64,000 bases of DNA. It comes from Kribbella pratensis. Its GTDB lineage: Bacteria; Actinomycetota; Actinomycetes; Propionibacteriales; Kribbellaceae. Under the pieces are notes generated by a model. It was not told where the DNA came from, did no database searches, and saw only the letters and a list, made by a program, of their open reading frames with translations. The stretch covers positions 62,001-126,000 of the forward strand of contig NZ_SODU01000002.1 of the NCBI RefSeq assembly GCF_004366075.1. The letters run 5' to 3'. Of the stretch, positions 26,155 through 34,846 are shown piece after piece. How positions within the stretch are numbered: the stretch's first letter is position 1; each line of letters begins with the position of its first letter. A program made the position numbers and the translations under genes.

Positions 26155-26631
26155 GTGAAACTCCGCCCGATGACCGCAGCCGACCTCGGCGCGGTCCTCG
26201 CGCTGAACGGCACCGCGGAAGGTCTTGTCGAACCCCTCAACCCCGACCGTCTGGACTGGCTCCGGCTGATCGCCGCACACGCCGTCGTCGTCGACCTGGA
26301 CGGCGTCCCCGCCGGGTTCGTGCTCACGTTCACCCCGGGCTCGGCGTACGACGGACTGGCGTTCGAGGCGTTCACCCGGACGTACGCCGACCGCTTCCTG
26401 CTCGTCGAGCGGATCGTGATCGCCACCGAGCACCGGCGTACCGGCATAGCGACCCAGGTCTACCGCGCCATCGAACGAGCCGCCAAGCCCTTCGACCGCG
26501 CCGTCGCCTCCGTCCCCACCGACACCCCAGCCCTCACCTTCCACAAGACCCGCGGCTACGAAGAGGTCGCCAAACAACACCACCCCAACGGGAGCATCAC
26601 CACCCTCGTCTCGAAGGAACTCTCGGACTAG
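26155..26631 (+). CDS. GNAT-family acetyltransferase (158 aa)
   Basis: I start it at the GTG giving MKLRPMTAADLGAVLALNGT; a second start, MTAADLG, is five codons later. The CoA motif is VIATEHRRTGIATQVYRAIE and the end has LTFHKTRGYEEVAKQ. This fits YhbS/Rim-type acetyltransferases. The upstream open frame to 25996 is Cys/Arg-rich and unlikely to be translated. The 77-bp repeat copy B lies 40 bases after its stop. Confidence 0.85.
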   Translation: MKLRPMTAADLGAVLALNGTAEGLVEPLNPDRLDWLRLIAAHAVVVDLDGVPAGFVLTFTPGSAYDGLAFEAFTRTYADRFLLVERIVIATEHRRTGIATQVYRAIERAAKPFDRAVASVPTDTPALTFHKTRGYEEVAKQHHPNGSITTLVSKELSD

Positions 26632-26671
26632 GGCAGCGCCCGTGGGTGGTTCATGTGGTTGGGGCGGACCG

Positions 26672-26748
26672 CCAGGCCATCACAACTGAACGTCGTTCGC
26701 CCCGGTCACGCCTGCACTGCCAGCGGGCCGTCGATTGTGATGGCCTGG
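26672..26748. repeat. Palindromic repeat family, copy B (77 bp)
   Basis: CCAGGCCATCACAA at 26672-26685 and its exact complement at 26735-26748 form the terminal arms. Outside them GGCGGA and TCCGCC extend the symmetry. The interior differs from copies A and C. It lies between the GNAT gene and the AbiEi/DUF559 gene, both on the plus strand. Confidence 0.85.
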
Positions 26749-26806
26749 AGATCCGCCTGTGGACAACGGCCGACGCCACCTGGCACAGGTGCGCCACCAT
26801 GAGGAC

Positions 26807-27721
26807 GTGCCCGAGGTCACCGATGTGCTGCTGCGCCGCGACGGCGTGGCGACATACGGAGAGCTGCGGACGATCGTGTCCGGGCGCGCGATTCGCGCCG
26901 CCTTGGTCGACGGATCGATCCGCAGGATCGCGAAGGGCGTCTACGCGCTGCCGATCGCGCCCGATCCGATCGCGGCCGCCCGTGCTCAAGGCGGGCTGGT
27001 GTCGCATCTCAGCGCCGCCGTGCTGCACGGATTCGACGTACTGGAGTTGCCGGACCGGCCCCACATCACCGTGCCGCGTGGGCAGCACCGACGGCTGAGT
27101 CCGGTGAAGTGCGAGCTGCACTGGGCCGACAACGTGCCGTCCGACGGCCCGTGCACCACCCGGCTCCAGACGGTCCTGGACTGTGCGCGGACCTTGCCCT
27201 TCGCCGCCGGCCTCTCGATCGCAGACTCCGCGCTCCGCGGTCGTGTCCTGGACCGCTCCCAACTCATGGTCGCCGCCGCGGAGCTGAGCGGACCGGGCTC
27301 TCGACGGGCGCGGCGGGTGGCGGCCGCGGCGGACGGACGGGCCGAGTCACCGCTCGAATCGGTGCTTCGCGCGATCCTGATCGAGGCGGGCATCATCGGG
27401 TTCGAGCCGCAGGTCGTGGTGCAGGACAGCACCTTCTCGGCCCGGATCGACCTGGCCAACTCGACGCTGATGATCGCGCTCGAGGCCGACAGCTTCGCCC
27501 ACCACGGGACTCGTACGGCGCTCGTCCGCGATTGCCGCCGGCATGTGAGCCTCACGGTTCGCGGCTGGCGGCTCCTGCGGTTCTCCTGGGAGGACGTGAT
27601 GTTCGACCGAGAGTGGGTGGTCGCCGCGATCCGCGCCGCGGTAGCCGGATCTCCAGGCCATCACAATGCTCGGGAATCGCGTCTGGCCACGCTTGGAGCG
27701 GTTGGCCAAGGGCAATTGTGA
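26807..27721 (+). CDS. AbiEi-type winged helix fused to a DUF559 endonuclease-like domain (304 aa)
   Basis: The N-terminal part, MPEVTDVLLRRDGVATYGEL with RIAKGVYALP, matches the AbiEi antitoxin-type winged helix. The C-terminal part has the DUF559/Vsr-like core: SPLESVLRAILIEAG, RIDLANS, IALEADSFAHHG and a closing RGWRLLRFSWEDVM, with E, D and E/D positions of a PD-(D/E)XK nuclease fold. GTG 26807 fits the usual start of this family; a GTG at 26759 would add 16 residues. No AbiEii toxin gene is adjacent. Such solo genes are common in actinobacteria with unknown role. The gene is bracketed by repeat copies B and C, and its stop codon lies in the right arm of copy C. Confidence 0.82.
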   Translation: MPEVTDVLLRRDGVATYGELRTIVSGRAIRAALVDGSIRRIAKGVYALPIAPDPIAAARAQGGLVSHLSAAVLHGFDVLELPDRPHITVPRGQHRRLSPVKCELHWADNVPSDGPCTTRLQTVLDCARTLPFAAGLSIADSALRGRVLDRSQLMVAAAELSGPGSRRARRVAAAADGRAESPLESVLRAILIEAGIIGFEPQVVVQDSTFSARIDLANSTLMIALEADSFAHHGTRTALVRDCRRHVSLTVRGWRLLRFSWEDVMFDREWVVAAIRAAVAGSPGHHNARESRLATLGAVGQGQL

Positions 27722-27729
27722 TGGCGTGG
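27653..27729. repeat. Palindromic repeat family, copy C (77 bp)
   Basis: CCAGGCCATCACAAT at 27653-27667 faces ATTGTGATGGCGTGG at 27715-27729, one mismatch in 15. The element encodes the last 20 or so residues of the AbiEi/DUF559 protein and ends 9 bases before the hutI stop, so it sits at a convergent 3' junction, as copy A does. Confidence 0.85.
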
Positions 27730-27738
27730 GGGTCCGCC

Positions 27739-28902
27739 CTACACCAGTCGTCCGCCGACGAACGTCTGCGTCACCAAAGGGACCGCCGGGCGGTAGGCGA
27801 GGTGTAGGTAGGAGGGGGCGTCCAGGACGGCTAGGTCGGCTTGGGTGCCGGGGGTTAGGTGGCCCAGGTCGGGGCGGCGGAGGGAGGCGGCTCCGCCGGC
27901 GGTGGCGGACCAGAGGGCTTCGGCCGGGGTCATGTGCATTTCGCGGACTGCGAGTGCGATGCAGAAGGGCATGGAGGACGAGTAGCCGGAGCCGGGGTTG
28001 CAGTCGGTGGCGAGGGCAACGGTGACGCCGGCGTCGAGGAGGCGGCGGGCGTCCGGGTACGGCGACCTTGTGGAGAACTCGATCGCGGGCAGGAGTCCGG
28101 CGACGACTCCAGTGGACGCGAGCGCGTCGACGTCGGCATCGGTGAGATAGGTGCAGTGATCGGCCGACGCGGCGCCGACCTCGGCGGCGAGTTGGACACC
28201 AGGCCCCTCGCCGAGCTGGTTGGCGTGCACTCGCGCCTGCAGGCCGCGCGCGATGCCGGCCCGGAGGATCGCCCGTCCTTGGTCCGCGTCGAACGCGCCA
28301 CGCTCCACGAAAACGTCGATCCACTTCGAGTGCTTGGCCGCCGCGTCGAGCATCGGCCCGGTCACGAGCGACACATAGCCCGCCACGTCGTCGGCGTAGT
28401 CGGCCGGTACGACGTGCGCGCCGAGGTACGTCGTCTCGTCGGTGAACTGCCGCGCAATCTGCAGCCCGCGCGCCTCGTCCGCAACCGTCAGCCCGTACCC
28501 GGACTTGATCTCGACAGTCGTCGTCCCCTGGCGGCGCATCTCCGCGACCAGCCGGGACACGTTCGCGGTCAACTGTTCGTCGGTGGCCTCGCGGGTCGCC
28601 GCGACCGTGGTGCGGATGCCGCCGGCGGAGTACGGCGTACCGGTCATGCGGGCCGCGAACTCCTCGGCCCGATCGCCCGCGAACACCAGGTGGGAGTGCG
28701 AGTCGACGAACCCCGGGATCACCGCCCGCCCGCCGAGGTCGATCGCGCCGTCGGCCGCCGGCGCCTCGCGCCGCGAGCCGACCCACGCCACCGTGCTGCC
28801 GTCGATCACGAGCGCCGCGTCGTGGAGCTCCCCGAGCAACCCACCATGGGCGGGGTCGTTGGTCACCAACGACCCGATACCGGTCAGCAGAAGCGAGCTC
28901 AC
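27739..28902 (-). CDS. hutI: Imidazolonepropionase HutI (387 aa)
   Basis: Hydrolyses 4-imidazolone-5-propionate to N-formimino-L-glutamate, the third step of histidine breakdown. The amidohydrolase metal site starts at [14 protein letters not shown] (H69, H71); [10 protein letters not shown], a DHCTYLT segment and [10 protein letters not shown] supply the other ligands. Length is a little short of the 400-residue norm but complete. It is the last gene of the hut operon and overlaps hutF by four bases. Confidence 0.95.
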   Translation of the reverse strand: MSSLLLTGIGSLVTNDPAHGGLLGELHDAALVIDGSTVAWVGSRREAPAADGAIDLGGRAVIPGFVDSHSHLVFAGDRAEEFAARMTGTPYSAGGIRTTVAATREATDEQLTANVSRLVAEMRRQGTTTVEIKSGYGLTVADEARGLQIARQFTDETTYLGAHVVPADYADDVAGYVSLVTGPMLDAAAKHSKWIDVFVERGAFDADQGRAILRAGIARGLQARVHANQLGEGPGVQLAAEVGAASADHCTYLTDADVDALASTGVVAGLLPAIEFSTRSPYPDARRLLDAGVTVALATDCNPGSGYSSSMPFCIALAVREMHMTPAEALWSATAGGAASLRRPDLGHLTPGTQADLAVLDAPSYLHLAYRPAVPLVTQTFVGGRLV

Positions 28903-30209
28903 GAGGTCACCGCCGCGATCGAGGTGGACAGGGCGGACGGTACGTCGATCGCCGAATGCTTGCCCGCAGCAACGACCCGCCGGCCGGAGACAACGACGTC
29001 GGTGACGTCCGCGGCCGTTGCGGCGAATACTGCGGTCTCCACAGTGCCACCGGTCCCCGCCGTACGGGCGCTGTCGAGGCGGATCGCGACGAGGTCGGCG
29101 CGGGCACCGGGCGCGATCACCCCCGCGTCCTCGAAGCCGATCGAGCGGTGGCCGTCGACCGTTGCCGCCTTCAGGAGCTCCGCCGCGGACCAGTGCCCGC
29201 GCTCCTGCGACGCCAACCGCTCGTCCAGCTCGACGGCGCGCATCTCCTCAAACAAGTCGATCACAGCGTGACTGTCCGAGCCCAGCGTCAACGGCGACCC
29301 CGCATCCCGCAGCTGCACCGACGGACCGATCCCGTCCGCGAGATCGCGCTCGGTGGTCGGGCAGAAGCACGAGTACGTCGCGGAGCTCCCGAGCAGCCCG
29401 ATGTCGACCGAGGTCAGATGCGTCGCATGCACCGCACTGGTCCGCCCGGACAGGAAACCGGCCTCGTCGAGCACCTGCGTCGGGGTCCGGCCGTACGCCG
29501 CGAGGCAGGCCTCGTTCTCGGCGACCTGCTCGGACAGGTGGATATGAAGCGGTACGTCGGGAAACGCCGAGGCGACCGCGCCGAGCTGATCCTGCGGAAC
29601 GCCCCGCACCGAATGCGCGGCCGCACCGATCACGACATCGTCCGCGCCGGCGAGCTGCGCGACCCGGGAGGCCCACGCGGTGGCGTCGCCGTCGCTGAAG
29701 CGTTGCTGGACCTCGTTCAGCGGCTGGTCGAACCCTCCGGCGAGGTAGCAGGTGTCGAGCAGCGCGATCCGGAGGCCGGCATCACGGGCCGCCGCGATCA
29801 GCGCCGTACCCATGGCGTTCGCGTCGTCGTACCGACTGCCGCCGGGCGCGTGATGCAGGTAGTGGAATTCGCCGACCGCGGTGATCCCGGCGAGCAGCAT
29901 CTCGGCGTACACGGCCTTCGCGAGCTCGTAGTACGTGTCGGGGGTGAGCGCAGCGGCGACGGCGTACATCTGCTCGCGCCAGGTCCAGAACGTGCCGCGC
30001 TCGGTCTGCGTGCGGCCGCGGAGCGCGCGGTGGAACGCGTGACTGTGGCAGTTCGCGAGACCGGGCACGACGAGGCCGTTCAGCACCTGGGCGTCGCCGG
30101 GGTCGACGCCGGATTCCACTGAGGCGAAGCGACCGTCGACCACAGACACCAGAACTCGCCCGGTGAGACCGTCGGGGAGGAGAGCGGTCTCGCACCAGTA
30201 CGACGTCAC
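28899..30209 (-). CDS. hutF: Formimidoylglutamate deiminase HutF (436 aa)
   Basis: Deiminates N-formimino-L-glutamate to N-formyl-L-glutamate and ammonia. Metal ligands begin at [17 protein letters not shown] (H55, H57); [22 protein letters not shown] and [20 protein letters not shown] are the diagnostic downstream blocks. Its presence shows that this organism uses the two-step formylglutamate route rather than HutG formiminoglutamase. Both ends overlap its neighbours by four bases (30206-30209 and 28899-28902). Confidence 0.95.
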   Translation of the reverse strand: MTSYWCETALLPDGLTGRVLVSVVDGRFASVESGVDPGDAQVLNGLVVPGLANCHSHAFHRALRGRTQTERGTFWTWREQMYAVAAALTPDTYYELAKAVYAEMLLAGITAVGEFHYLHHAPGGSRYDDANAMGTALIAAARDAGLRIALLDTCYLAGGFDQPLNEVQQRFSDGDATAWASRVAQLAGADDVVIGAAAHSVRGVPQDQLGAVASAFPDVPLHIHLSEQVAENEACLAAYGRTPTQVLDEAGFLSGRTSAVHATHLTSVDIGLLGSSATYSCFCPTTERDLADGIGPSVQLRDAGSPLTLGSDSHAVIDLFEEMRAVELDERLASQERGHWSAAELLKAATVDGHRSIGFEDAGVIAPGARADLVAIRLDSARTAGTGGTVETAVFAATAADVTDVVVSGRRVVAAGKHSAIDVPSALSTSIAAVTS

Positions 30210-31393
30210 TTCGCAAGGTCCTTCAGTACGGCGGCCAGCGCTTCGACGCCGGCCAGGCAGTCGTCCATCTCGGCGTACTCGGCCGGCGAATGCGAGATGC
30301 CCGTCGGGTTGCGGACGAACAGCATCGCGGTCGGGATCCCGGCATCCGAGAACACGCCCGCGTCGTGCCCCGCGCCGGTCGGCAGCACCGGTGCGCCGTC
30401 GAGCACGTTCACCAACCGGTCCCGCAGCCCGGCCGGGAAGTCGACGATCGGCGACACCGACTCAGGTGTCACCTCGAGCGTCGTGCCGTCCCGGTCAGCC
30501 CGTTCCGTCGCCTGCTTGGTGATTGCTGCGAGCAACGATTCGAGGGTGGCGGTGTCGGCGGCCCGGGCGTCGAGCCAGGCGGTGACCTGGGACGGTACGG
30601 CGTTCGTCCCGTTGGGCTCCACCGAGAGCCGGCCGAACGTCGCGCGGGCGCCGGCGAGCCGGGCCTGTTTGTTGGCGGCGAGGGCGGTCATCGCGTACGT
30701 GAGCATCGGGTCGTGGCGATCCTCCATCAGCGTGGTGCCGGCGTGGTTGGCCTCACCGCCGAACGTGAACCGGAACCGCCCGTGCGGCCAGATCGAGCTG
30801 GCCACGCCCACCGGCGCGGTCAGACCGCGCCCCTGCTCCACGTGCAACTCGACGAACGTCCCCATCCGTCGCAGCAGCGGCGACGGACCAACCGCGGCAG
30901 GGTCAAGGCCGGCGTTCTCCAAGGCCTCCCCCAGCCCGACGCCGGCCCGATCCTTCAATTGCAGCGCCTTCTCGGCGGGCAACACCCCGGCCGCGACCCG
31001 GGACCCCAGACAGGGCATCCCGAACCGCGCCCCTTCTTCTTCTACGAATGCCCCGATACCGATCGGCACCCCGGGCTCGAATCCCTCGGCCCGCAACTGA
31101 TCCACAGCCGCAAGCGCCGACACGACACCGAGCGGCCCGTCGAACGCTCCGCCGTCGATCACGGAGTCGAGATGGCTACCGGTGACCACCCCAGGTCCGT
31201 CCGAGGCGCCCCACCACGCGATGAGATTGCCGATGCCGTCGGATTCGACGGTCAGGCCGCGGGCGGCGCACTGGTCCAGGAACCAGTGCGTCGCCTCGCG
31301 TTCGGTGGGAGACCAGCCGCCGCGGGTGTAGCCGCCGGTGTCGGGGCTACGGCCGATGGCGGACTCTTCCGCCCAGAGGGATTCGAAGCTCAA
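30206..31393 (-). CDS. M20-family amidohydrolase (allantoate/N-carbamoyl amino acid hydrolase type), candidate N-formylglutamate deformylase (395 aa)
   Basis: A dinuclear M20/M28-type amidase. Metal ligands are visible as H74 (GSHLDSV), D85 (GAFDGPLG), E119-E120 (FVEEEGARF), H184 (ELHVEQG) and a C-terminal His in GISHSPAE. The lid domain lies in between (FGGEANHAGTTLM). Homology alone would call it allantoate amidohydrolase or hydantoin/carbamoylase, but it is translationally coupled to hutF and no classical N-formylglutamate deformylase gene is in this locus. I infer that it removes the formyl group from N-formyl-L-glutamate to give glutamate and formate. Confidence 0.85.
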   Translation of the reverse strand: MSFESLWAEESAIGRSPDTGGYTRGGWSPTEREATHWFLDQCAARGLTVESDGIGNLIAWWGASDGPGVVTGSHLDSVIDGGAFDGPLGVVSALAAVDQLRAEGFEPGVPIGIGAFVEEEGARFGMPCLGSRVAAGVLPAEKALQLKDRAGVGLGEALENAGLDPAAVGPSPLLRRMGTFVELHVEQGRGLTAPVGVASSIWPHGRFRFTFGGEANHAGTTLMEDRHDPMLTYAMTALAANKQARLAGARATFGRLSVEPNGTNAVPSQVTAWLDARAADTATLESLLAAITKQATERADRDGTTLEVTPESVSPIVDFPAGLRDRLVNVLDGAPVLPTGAGHDAGVFSDAGIPTAMLFVRNPTGISHSPAEYAEMDDCLAGVEALAAVLKDLAK

Positions 31394-31400
31394 GACAGGC

Positions 31401-32324
31401 TCACGACAGGGGGTTCTTCGACAGCCAGTCCTTGGCGACCGCGTCCGCGCTCTCCTTGCCGACGTCGATCCGCTTGACCAGGTCGGTCAGTGCGTCCGTG
31501 GTGAGCTTGGCGTCCACCGCGTTGAGCGTCGCGCTGACGTCGTCGGACTTGTGGTCGGTCCGGATCAGCGGAACGATGTTGTTCGGCGGCAGGATCTTCT
31601 CCGGGTCGTCGAGCTGCACCAGGCCCTGGTCCTTGATGACCGACTGGGTGGTGAACAGGTTCGTCACCTGGACCTGGTTGTCCAGCAGCGCCTTGATGCT
31701 CAGCGGACCACCCGCGTCCAGCGTCTTGTACTCCTTGAACTCGACGCCGTACTTCTCCTTCAGGCCCTTCAGACCCGCCGACCGGACCTTGAACTCCGAG
31801 CTACCGCCCGCGACCAGGTTCTTGCCCTTGAGGTCGCCCAGCGACTTCAGGCTGTACTTGTCCGCGGTCGCCTTGGTGACCACGATCGTGTCCTCGTCGG
31901 TGGCCGGCGACTTGTCCAGCACCTCGAGCCCGGAGGGCAGCGCCTTCTTCAGCGCGTCGTACGCCTTGTCGGGGTCGGTCTCGGTGGAGTTCTTGTCGAA
32001 GTACGCCAGCGCGGCGCCGGTGTACTCCGGCACCAGGTCGACGGACCCGTCCTTGATCGCGGCCATGTAGGTCTCGCGGTTGCCGATGTTCGGCTTCTTC
32101 TTGACCTCGATGCCCTTGGCCGCCAGCGCCTGGCCGTAGATCTCCGCCAGCAGCTGGCTCTCGGAGAAGTCGGCCGAGCCGACGGTGATGCTCGAAACCT
32201 TGGACGGTGCGGGCGAGGATCCCGCGTCCTTGTCGCCGAGTTGGTCGCCCCCACCCCCACAGCCGGCCAGGCCGAGCACCGCCATCCCGGCGATCGCAGT
32301 ACGGATGAGTGTGGATCTCAACAC
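31401..32324 (-). CDS. ABC transporter substrate-binding lipoprotein, OpuCC/ProX type (307 aa)
   Basis: A lipoprotein signal ends in LAGC, so it is anchored outside the membrane. The mature domain has ITVGSADFSESQLLAEIYGQ and VDLVPEYTGAAL, the OpuAC-type fold that binds quaternary amines in an aromatic cage. The family includes HutX, the histidine binder of the rhizobial hut transporter. Embedded in the hut operon, it most likely binds histidine or urocanate; glycine betaine or choline is the alternative. Seven bases separate it from the M20 gene. Confidence 0.88.
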   Translation of the reverse strand: MLRSTLIRTAIAGMAVLGLAGCGGGGDQLGDKDAGSSPAPSKVSSITVGSADFSESQLLAEIYGQALAAKGIEVKKKPNIGNRETYMAAIKDGSVDLVPEYTGAALAYFDKNSTETDPDKAYDALKKALPSGLEVLDKSPATDEDTIVVTKATADKYSLKSLGDLKGKNLVAGGSSEFKVRSAGLKGLKEKYGVEFKEYKTLDAGGPLSIKALLDNQVQVTNLFTTQSVIKDQGLVQLDDPEKILPPNNIVPLIRTDHKSDDVSATLNAVDAKLTTDALTDLVKRIDVGKESADAVAKDWLSKNPLS

Positions 32325-32404
32325 GAGAGCCTCCAGTGTTCTCGTTCAGCCATCGGCCGGTGCCGATGGATGGTGCAGCAAGTTCATCAGGTACAACCGA
32401 CAGT

Positions 32405-33055
32405 TCAGCCGATTTTCAGCCCGGGCGACACGGTGATCCGGCCGATCAGCGCGAACACCGCGTCGAGCAGCAGGGCGAGCAGCGCCACCAGCAGGGCACC
32501 GGTGAACATCTGCGGGAAGTCGCGGAGCTTCAGCCCGTCGACCACGTAGCGGCCGAGACCGCCGAGCGACACCAGTGCGGCGATCGTCGCCGTGGACACG
32601 ATCTGCAGGGTCGCGCTCCGGACGCCGGAGATGATCAACGGCAGCCCGATCGGGATCTCCACCTTGGTCAGGATCTCGCGGCCCGTCATCCCCATCCCCC
32701 GCGCGGCGTCGATCGTGGCCGGATCGACACCCGACAGACCCGCGTACGTCGAGGCCAGGATCGGCGGGATGCCCAGCGCGACCAGCGCGATCAGCACCGG
32801 CAGGAAGCCGATCTGATCGGTCAGCAGCACCGCGATCATCAGCAGGCCGAGGCTCGGCAGGGCGCGGGCGGCGTTGCCCAGGTTGATGGCCAGGAACGCG
32901 CCGCGCCGCGTGTGGCCGATCCGCAGACCGATCGGCAGGGCGATCACGACGGACAGGCCGAGCGCGGCGAACGTGTACCAGAGGTGCTGGACGATCCGCG
33001 CCCAGATCCCCTCGTTGCCGGACCAGTTGAACGGGTCGGTCAGGTATTCCCACAT
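32405..33055 (-). CDS. ABC transporter permease, OpuCB/D type (216 aa)
   Basis: About five transmembrane helices and the EAA-type coupling loop GLSGVDPATIDAARGMGMTG. LPSLGLLMIAVLL is the conserved membrane segment of the family. It forms the channel with the second permease 1 base upstream. The substrate-binding gene follows 80 bases downstream. Confidence 0.92.
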   Translation of the reverse strand: MWEYLTDPFNWSGNEGIWARIVQHLWYTFAALGLSVVIALPIGLRIGHTRRGAFLAINLGNAARALPSLGLLMIAVLLTDQIGFLPVLIALVALGIPPILASTYAGLSGVDPATIDAARGMGMTGREILTKVEIPIGLPLIISGVRSATLQIVSTATIAALVSLGGLGRYVVDGLKLRDFPQMFTGALLVALLALLLDAVFALIGRITVSPGLKIG

Positions 33056-33056
33056 G

Positions 33057-33713
33057 TCACGCCACCTCCGCCACGGGCGTCGCGACCCGCGCCCAAGGAG
33101 TCAGGATCCGCTGCAAGGTGACCAGGATGACGTCCGCGATCAGCGCCAGGGCCAGCGACAGCACCACCCCGACCACGACCGGGGTGAGGAAGTCCTTCTG
33201 GAAGCCCAGCGTGAACAGCTCCCCCAGCCCGCCGATGCCGATCACCGCGCCGACGCTCACCATCGAGATGTTCGCGACGGTGACGACCCGCAGACCGGTG
33301 AAGATCACCGGTACGGCGATCGGCAGATCCACCGCGACCACCCGGTGCAAGGCGCCGTACCCGACCGCGATCGCCGACTGCCGGACGTCGGGCGGCACGG
33401 AGCGGAGTCCGTCGATCACGTTGCGGATCAGCAGGGACACCGTATAGATGGTCAGCGCCACGATGATGTTGACCGTGGACAGCACCTTGGTGCCGAGCAC
33501 CGCCGGGATCACGATGAACAACGCGATCGACGGCAACGAGTACAGGATGCCGCCGAACGCGATCAGCGGGTTCGCCAACCAGGCGTAGCGCGTTGCGACG
33601 TACCCCAACGGCACCGAGATGATCAGCCCGAGAATGACCGGAAGGATCGCCAGATAGAGGTGCTCGCGCAACTGTTCCCAGATCAACCCGAGGTTGTCGC
33701 CGATCCAGCTCAT
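33057..33713 (-). CDS. ABC transporter permease, OpuCB/D type (218 aa)
   Basis: Begins MSWIGDNLGLIWEQLREHLY and carries LPSIALFIVIPAVLG and the coupling loop LRSVPPDVRQSAIAVGYG. Five or six hydrophobic spans. Two non-identical permeases and one lipoprotein make this an OpuC-type rather than ProU-type arrangement. Its start overlaps the ATPase stop by four bases. Confidence 0.92.
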   Translation of the reverse strand: MSWIGDNLGLIWEQLREHLYLAILPVILGLIISVPLGYVATRYAWLANPLIAFGGILYSLPSIALFIVIPAVLGTKVLSTVNIIVALTIYTVSLLIRNVIDGLRSVPPDVRQSAIAVGYGALHRVVAVDLPIAVPVIFTGLRVVTVANISMVSVGAVIGIGGLGELFTLGFQKDFLTPVVVGVVLSLALALIADVILVTLQRILTPWARVATPVAEVA

Positions 33714-34708
33714 GAGCGCAAGGCTTCCGCGACCGTGGATTGGTCGATGACGCCGACGGCCTTGCCGTTGTCGTCGACGCAGACTCCGCAGCCCGTCGGT
33801 GAGGTGAGTACGGCGTCCAACGCCGCGCGCAGGGAATCACCGCGCTTGAAGACGGCGCCGAGCGGCAGCAGCTCCTCGGACCCGTTGCGCCATCCGACCG
33901 GTACGCCGTCCTGCAACGCCAGCTCGTCCGGCAACGGCTTCACCGGCAGCTCGTCGGGGTGTACGAACGTAAGAGCCCGGTAACCCCGGTCCTGCCCGAC
34001 GAACCCGCGGACGAAGTCGTCGGCCGGATTGGCAAGCAGCTCGGCCGGCGGCGCGAACTGGGCGAGCTTGCCGCCGACCCGCAGTACGGCGACGTTGTCC
34101 CCGAGCTTGATCGCCTCGTCGATGTCGTGGGTGACGAACACGATCGTCTTGCCGATGTCGCGCTGCAGCCGGAGCAGCTCCTCCTGCAACTGGTGGCGGA
34201 CGATCGGGTCGACCGCGCTGAACGGCTCGTCCATCAGCATGATCGCCGGATCGGCCGCCAGCGCGCGGGCGACGCCGACTCGTTGCTGCTGGCCCCCGGA
34301 CAGCTGGGCCGGGTACCGCTCGGCCAGCTTGACGTCGAGGCCGACGCGTTCGAGCAGCTCCATCGCCGTACCGTGCGCCTTGCGCTTGTCCCAGCCGATC
34401 AGCTTCGGCACGGTGGCGACGTTCTCCACGACCGTCTTGTGCGGGAACAGGCCGGCGTTCTGGATCACGTACCCGATCCCGCGGCGCAGTGTCACGGCGT
34501 CGTGGGAGTTGATGTCGTCGCCGTCGATCGAGATGGTCCCGCTGGTCCGCTCGATCGTGCGGTTGATCATCCGCAGCGACGTGGTCTTGCCGCAGCCGGA
34601 CGGGCCGACGAACACGGTGATCTGGTTGCTCGGGATCCGCAGGGACAGTTTGTCCACGGCGACGGTGCCGTCCGGATACCGCTTGGTGACGTCCTCGAAC
34701 TCGATCAT
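33710..34708 (-). CDS. ABC transporter ATP-binding protein with C-terminal CBS-like region, ProV/OpuCA type (332 aa)
   Basis: Walker A GPSGCGKT is at 35-42, the Q-loop is VIQNAGLFPH, the signature is LSGGQQQRV, Walker B is IMLMDEPFSAVD, and the H-loop His is in FVTHD. After about residue 240 a degenerate CBS pair follows, as in OpuCA, where it senses ionic strength or nucleotides. First gene of the transporter block inside the hut locus. Confidence 0.93.
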   Translation of the reverse strand: MIEFEDVTKRYPDGTVAVDKLSLRIPSNQITVFVGPSGCGKTTSLRMINRTIERTSGTISIDGDDINSHDAVTLRRGIGYVIQNAGLFPHKTVVENVATVPKLIGWDKRKAHGTAMELLERVGLDVKLAERYPAQLSGGQQQRVGVARALAADPAIMLMDEPFSAVDPIVRHQLQEELLRLQRDIGKTIVFVTHDIDEAIKLGDNVAVLRVGGKLAQFAPPAELLANPADDFVRGFVGQDRGYRALTFVHPDELPVKPLPDELALQDGVPVGWRNGSEELLPLGAVFKRGDSLRAALDAVLTSPTGCGVCVDDNGKAVGVIDQSTVAEALRS

Positions 34709-34751
34709 GGCGCCCCTTCGCGCTCGTCGTCGGTCGCCCGATCGACCCTAG

Positions 34752-34797
34752 CGGACCGGGCGATCTATTCCACGTGATCGCACAGTTTCCCGGTCCG
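34752..34797. terminator. Hairpin between hutU and the ABC transporter genes
   Basis: CGGACCGGG at 34752-34760 pairs with CCCGGTCCG at 34789-34797, and an inner GCGATC/GATCGC pair overlaps the stem base. It lies about 50 bases downstream of hutU and upstream of the ATPase gene. It could attenuate hutHU transcripts or be an operator for the transporter promoter. Confidence 0.5.
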
Positions 34798-34846
34798 TGA
34801 GAAAGTGCACCGTAGCAGTACAGATTGCAACGGTCGCACTCCGCAG

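Noticed and set aside
27347..28786. Long minus-strand open frame of 479 codons over hutI and the AbiEi/DUF559 gene
   Set aside because: Gly/Arg-rich shadow in another frame; the overlapping genes have clear families and catalytic motifs.
30206..31393. Purine-ureide (allantoin) catabolism from the M20 annotation
   Set aside because: No allantoinase, ureidoglycolate or urate genes are nearby; the gene is coupled to hutF.
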